64,000 bases of DNA, taken from the NCBI RefSeq assembly GCF_011742555.1, contig NZ_JAAQQR010000009.1, forward strand, positions 1 through 64,000. The letters run 5' to 3'. The position numbers and the translations under genes are program-made. Position 1 is the first letter of the stretch. Every line of letters starts with the position of its first letter. The DNA is from Luteibacter jiangsuensis (lineage in GTDB: Bacteria > Pseudomonadota > Gammaproteobacteria > Xanthomonadales > Rhodanobacteraceae). Below are positions 61,233 to 64,000 of the stretch, piece by piece. The notes below the pieces were generated by a model, which did no database searches, had not been told where the DNA came from, and was given only the letters and a program-made list of their open reading frames with translations.

Positions 61233-62116
61233 CACCAGTTCCCCGACGCGCCGCCACCACCGAAACTGCCGCCGCCTCCGCTGAAGCCGCCGCCTCCACC
61301 ACCACCGAAACCACCGCCGCCGAAGCCGCCTCCGCCGCCCCATCCACCGAACCCGCCCCACCCGCCACCGCCGATGGAGCGGCCGGCGCCGAGCGGAATG
61401 GCCATGAACAAGGCACCGGCAACGAGACCGAGCAGGCCACCCAGGATGGAATGGAGGAACAGCCAGCCGATGCCGCCGGCGAGCACGCCACCCAGCGGCA
61501 TGCGCACGCCGAGCGGCGCCCGACCCAGGATGCCGCGCAGGAAGATGGCCGCGAAGAGGAGCGGCACCAGCAGGTGACCGCCGCCGCGGCGTTCGTGGCT
61601 TTCGTCGGGCGCGACCGGTGGCGGCAGCGCCTCGCCCTGCACGATCTGCGTGATCGCGTTCAGGGCCTCGTCGATGCCGCCGTAATAGTCGTTGGCCCGC
61701 AGTTTCGGGGCCATGTATTCGCGAATGATGCGCGAGGCGATGGCGTCAGGCAGCGCGCCTTCCAGGCCATAGCCGACCTCGATGCGCACGCGTCGGTCGT
61801 TCTTGGCAAGGAGCAGCAGCAACCCGTCATCGGGCCCTTCCCTGCCGACCTTGTTCGTTTCCGCCACCTTGAGCGAATAGCTTTCGAGATCGTCGGGCTG
61901 GGTGGTCGGCACCATCAGCACGACGACCTGCGCGCCCTTCGTCTTTTCCAGATCGACGAGCCGCGCATCCAGGCGCGCGACCTGATCGCTGGTCAGGGTA
62001 CCGGTGAGGTCGGTGACATGGCGCGTCAGCTTCGGCACGGGCGCGTCGGCCCGTGCCGCGAGGGGCGGCACGAGCAAGGTGACGGCAAGGAGCAGCGCTG
62101 CCGCGAATCCGCGCAT
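61232..62116 (-). CDS. YgcG-family TPM domain membrane protein with Gly-rich tail
   Basis: The 294-residue product has a signal peptide (cleavage after ARA, about 23). A periplasmic TPM domain follows (about 30-155, VTDLTGTLTSDQVARLDARL, VRIEVGYGLEGALPDA), then two or three hydrophobic helices (about 180-240) and a tail of about 50 residues made almost only of Gly with Ser, Phe and Trp. Its start overlaps the lemA stop by one base. Known companions of LemA; function unknown. Confidence 0.88.
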   Translation of the reverse strand: MRGFAAALLLAVTLLVPPLAARADAPVPKLTRHVTDLTGTLTSDQVARLDARLVDLEKTKGAQVVVLMVPTTQPDDLESYSLKVAETNKVGREGPDDGLLLLLAKNDRRVRIEVGYGLEGALPDAIASRIIREYMAPKLRANDYYGGIDEALNAITQIVQGEALPPPVAPDESHERRGGGHLLVPLLFAAIFLRGILGRAPLGVRMPLGGVLAGGIGWLFLHSILGGLLGLVAGALFMAIPLGAGRSIGGGGWGGFGGWGGGGGFGGGGFGGGGGGGFSGGGGSFGGGGASGNW

Positions 62117-62739
62117 CAGTGGCCGGCCGAGGAAGCCGGCGCCGGGGTGGAGCCGAAGTCGACGGTGGGCGCCGTGGAGATCGCCTTCTCGTTCTCGACG
62201 CTGAAATTCGGCTTCACCTTGTAACCCATGACCTTCGCCGTGAGGTTGTTGGGGAAGGAGCGGATGAGCGTGTTGTAGCTCTGCACCGCAGCCACATAAC
62301 GGTTACGCGCCACCGTGATGCGATTCTCGGTGCCCTCCAGCTGGGCCTGGAGGTCGCGGAACGAACCATCGGCCTTGAGCTGCGGATAGTTCTCGCTGAC
62401 CACCATCAGGCGGGACAGCGCGCTGGTGAGCTGCCCCTGGGCCGCCTGGAACTTGGCGAGGGCTTCCGGATCGTTGAGCAATTCCGGAGTGATCTGCGTC
62501 TGACCGACGCGGGCACGGGCATTGGTGACCTCGGTGAGCACCCGTTCCTCGTGCTGCGCGTAGCCCTTCACGGTGTTGACCAGGTTGGGCACGAGGTCGG
62601 CGCGGCGCTGGTACTGGTTCAGCACCTCGGACCAGGCGGCCTTCACCGCTTCGTCTTCGCGCTGGATGGCGTTGTAGCCGCAGCCGGAAAGGAAGGCGGC
62701 TAGCAGGACGAGGGCGAACGTGCGGACGAGGGTCTTCAT
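62116..62739 (-). CDS. lemA: LemA family lipoprotein
   Basis: The 207-residue product has a lipoprotein signal (LVLLAAFLSGCGYN, lipobox L-S-G-C). A long helical LemA core follows with YNAIQREDEAVKAAWSEVLN, QYQRRADLVPNLVNTVKGYA and the C-terminal YNTLIRSFPNNL. It is probably attached to the inner or outer membrane facing the periplasm. First gene of the lemA-TPM-TPM operon, with one-base overlaps between genes. Confidence 0.92.
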   Translation of the reverse strand: MKTLVRTFALVLLAAFLSGCGYNAIQREDEAVKAAWSEVLNQYQRRADLVPNLVNTVKGYAQHEERVLTEVTNARARVGQTQITPELLNDPEALAKFQAAQGQLTSALSRLMVVSENYPQLKADGSFRDLQAQLEGTENRITVARNRYVAAVQSYNTLIRSFPNNLTAKVMGYKVKPNFSVENEKAISTAPTVDFGSTPAPASSAGH

Positions 62740-62791
62740 GGCGGCGGGTTCCGTGGAATGTGCCGCAACAACTTACCCCAAACCGCAGCTC

Positions 62792-62898
62792 GTAGGAGCG
62801 CGCCCTGCGCGCGACAGATTTTCGGGCCAGTCCCCACGTTCGCGCGCCAGCTCCGGGGCACGGCCCCAAAAGATGTCGCGCGCGGGGCGCGCTCCTAC
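62792..62898. repeat. Inverted repeat of a third REP-like type
   Basis: GTAGGAGCGCGCCCTGCGCGCGAC at the left is mirrored by GTCGCGCGCGGGGCGCGCTCCTAC at the right, 107 bases in all, with a GC-rich middle. It shares the GGAGC/GCTCC outer logic of the other repeats but has a different arm. The stop codon of dgkA (62895-62897) lies within its right arm. Confidence 0.75.
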
Positions 62899-63266
62899 AA
62901 AAAACGCGGCAGGAGGATCAGGCCCCAGGTGACCACCACCATCACCAACAGCAGAAAGACGGCCGCTGAGCCCATGTCCTTGGCCCGGCCTGCCAGTTCG
63001 TGAAATTCCGGGCTGACCTTGTCCACGACGGCCTCGATGGCCGAGTTCAGCAGTTCGGCCGACAGGACCAGCACCGGGAAAGTGATCAGCAGGATCTTCT
63101 CGATGGGGCCGTGGCCCAGCCACAGGCCGAGGGGCACCACGACGACGGCCAGCAGCACCTCGAGCCGGAACGAGGCCTCGTGCCGGAAACACGCCTTGAG
63201 GCCCTGCATCGACCACTGGAAGGCCGCGTAGATCTGCCGCGGCCCCCGCCGCTCGGTGGATGCCAT
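62895..63266 (-). CDS. dgkA: Diacylglycerol kinase
   Basis: Small integral kinase that recycles diacylglycerol to phosphatidate. The 123-residue product has three transmembrane helices and the DgkA signature LLNSAIEAVVDKVSPEFHEL with GRAKDMGSAAVF following. I use ATG at 63266 (MASTERRGPRQIY); the frame is open for 93 codons more, but those are low-complexity. The stop codon TAG is supplied by the right arm of a REP-like repeat, so the last residues (ILLPRFL) may have been altered by the insertion. Confidence 0.93.
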   Translation of the reverse strand: MASTERRGPRQIYAAFQWSMQGLKACFRHEASFRLEVLLAVVVVPLGLWLGHGPIEKILLITFPVLVLSAELLNSAIEAVVDKVSPEFHELAGRAKDMGSAAVFLLLVMVVVTWGLILLPRFL

Positions 63267-63560
63267 GTCGCTCAGGCCGCCCGCGCCGGGGCCGGGCCGG
63301 CGGCGAGCTGACGGGTGGAAAGGTTGCGCTGCGGCATCGGGGCTGGGCCGGGGGTCGTGGACGGCCCGATATGATGCCACAGGCCGCCTTCCGGCCGGCT
63401 TAGGGCCTTTGGCGTGGCGAATCGCCGCGCCCCTCTGGCGGCGCAGCACAACCGCGCCGACCATTTGTATTACGCTTGAACGGTTGTGACTCCGTTCAGG
63501 GTCACGGCGACGGGAGCCGGCTCCGTCCGTGCTCGCTGTTTCCAAATGTCCGGAAAATAC
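63267..63560. promoter_or_regulatory. Divergent gap with a dyad upstream of the POT transporter
   Basis: The 294 bases contain no gene. TGAACGG (63478-63484) and CCGTTCA (63493-63499) form a perfect 7-base dyad with an 8-base spacer, about 60 bases before the transporter start, which could be an operator. No strong promoter hexamers were identified. Confidence 0.35.
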
Positions 63561-64000
63561 ATGGCAATCCAGAACCCGCCCGTTTCACAGACCAAGTCCT
63601 TCAGCACGGTCTTCCTCATCGAGATGTGGGAGCGCTTCGGCTTCTACGGCATGCAGGTGCTGATGGTCACCTACATGGTGAAGAAGCTCGGCTTCGCCGA
63701 CGTCGACGCCAACCTCGTCTGGGGCGCGGCTTCTGCGCTGATCTACGCCACCCCCGCCATCGGCGGCTGGATAGGCGACAAATTCCTCGGTTCGCGCCGC
63801 ACCATGCTCAGCGGCGCCGTGGTGCTGATGATGGGCTACGCCCTCCTCTGGATCCCGACCAACAATGCGTACGCGCTGTACCTCGCGCTGGGCGTCATCA
63901 TCCTCGGCAACGGCCTGTTCAAGCCCAACGCCGGCAACCTCGTGCGCAAGATCTACGAAGGCGACGAGGTCAAGATCGACAGCGCGTTCACCATCTACTA
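63561..64000 (+). CDS. POT/PTR family peptide transporter, N-terminal part
   Basis: Proton-coupled oligopeptide transporter, cut by the right edge after 146 codons. The visible part has the family hallmarks FLIEMWERFGFYGMQVL in the first helix, AIGGWIGDKFLGSRRTM after the third, and LGNGLFKPNAGNLVRKIY, matching the PTR2 signature. I use ATG at 63561; an ATG at 63546 would add MSGKY. The N-terminus has four to five hydrophobic helices within the window. Divergent from dgkA. Confidence 0.92.
   Translation, partial: MAIQNPPVSQTKSFSTVFLIEMWERFGFYGMQVLMVTYMVKKLGFADVDANLVWGAASALIYATPAIGGWIGDKFLGSRRTMLSGAVVLMMGYALLWIPTNNAYALYLALGVIILGNGLFKPNAGNLVRKIYEGDEVKIDSAFTIY

Overview
The window is GC-rich gammaproteobacterial chromosome. 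Gene content and order (ribF-ileS-lspA-ispH, rplU-rpmA-obgE, uvrA, thyA-lgt), many TonB-dependent receptors, and copies of a GGGAGCC...GGCTCCC REP-like repeat point to Xanthomonadales, most likely Rhodanobacteraceae (Luteibacter/Dyella type). That placement is inferred from protein and repeat character; no search was run.

Layout. 1-1986: a small accessory strip beside tRNA-Thr(CGT), with the tail of an IS3-family transposase and two orphan genes. 1987-7704 (minus): tRNA-Thr, then ispH, lspA, ileS and ribF, a housekeeping operon for isoprenoids, lipoprotein processing, Ile-tRNA and flavins. 7781-9388: murJ. 9703-9966: rpsT, followed by four tandem terminators. 10260-12164 (minus): obgE, rpmA, rplU with a strong promoter. 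12449-19091: a DUF2059 protein, uvrA with a Lys/Ala tail, a hotdog thioesterase, a DUF4139 protein and an enoyl-CoA hydratase/isomerase relative. 19210-21309 (minus): a Nudix-ThiE fusion, folA, a cupin. 21480-22865: an exported epoxide hydrolase.

23418-34724 is the most distinctive part: twelve genes, nearly all overlapping by 4 nt, encoding alternative complex III (actABCDEF), a small membrane protein, a Sco copper chaperone, and a caa3 cytochrome oxidase whose subunit I carries the A2-type YSHPxV motif. Together they would form a quinol-to-oxygen route that bypasses cytochrome bc1. The locus is preceded by a broken formate dehydrogenase alpha gene, and its actB carries a REP-like repeat inserted in frame.

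34836-48965: a DUF4142 protein, an aldehyde dehydrogenase, a large propeller-type sensor kinase, a Kef-type antiporter, a four-gene cassette (alcohol dehydrogenase, DJ-1/PfpI, ABM monooxygenase, MFS exporter), a short winged-helix regulator, a LuxR-type response regulator, an aldo/keto reductase and a phosphopantetheinyl transferase. 49010-50746: thyA and lgt. 50897-60693: an exported S9 peptidase, a GH19 chitinase with a chitin-binding domain, and two TonB-dependent receptors. 60732-62739: lemA with two TPM-domain genes. 62895-63266: dgkA. 63561-64000: start of a POT peptide transporter cut by the window edge.

REP-like repeats sit in at least seven intergenic gaps and once inside a gene. They are the main unexplained structure in the window.
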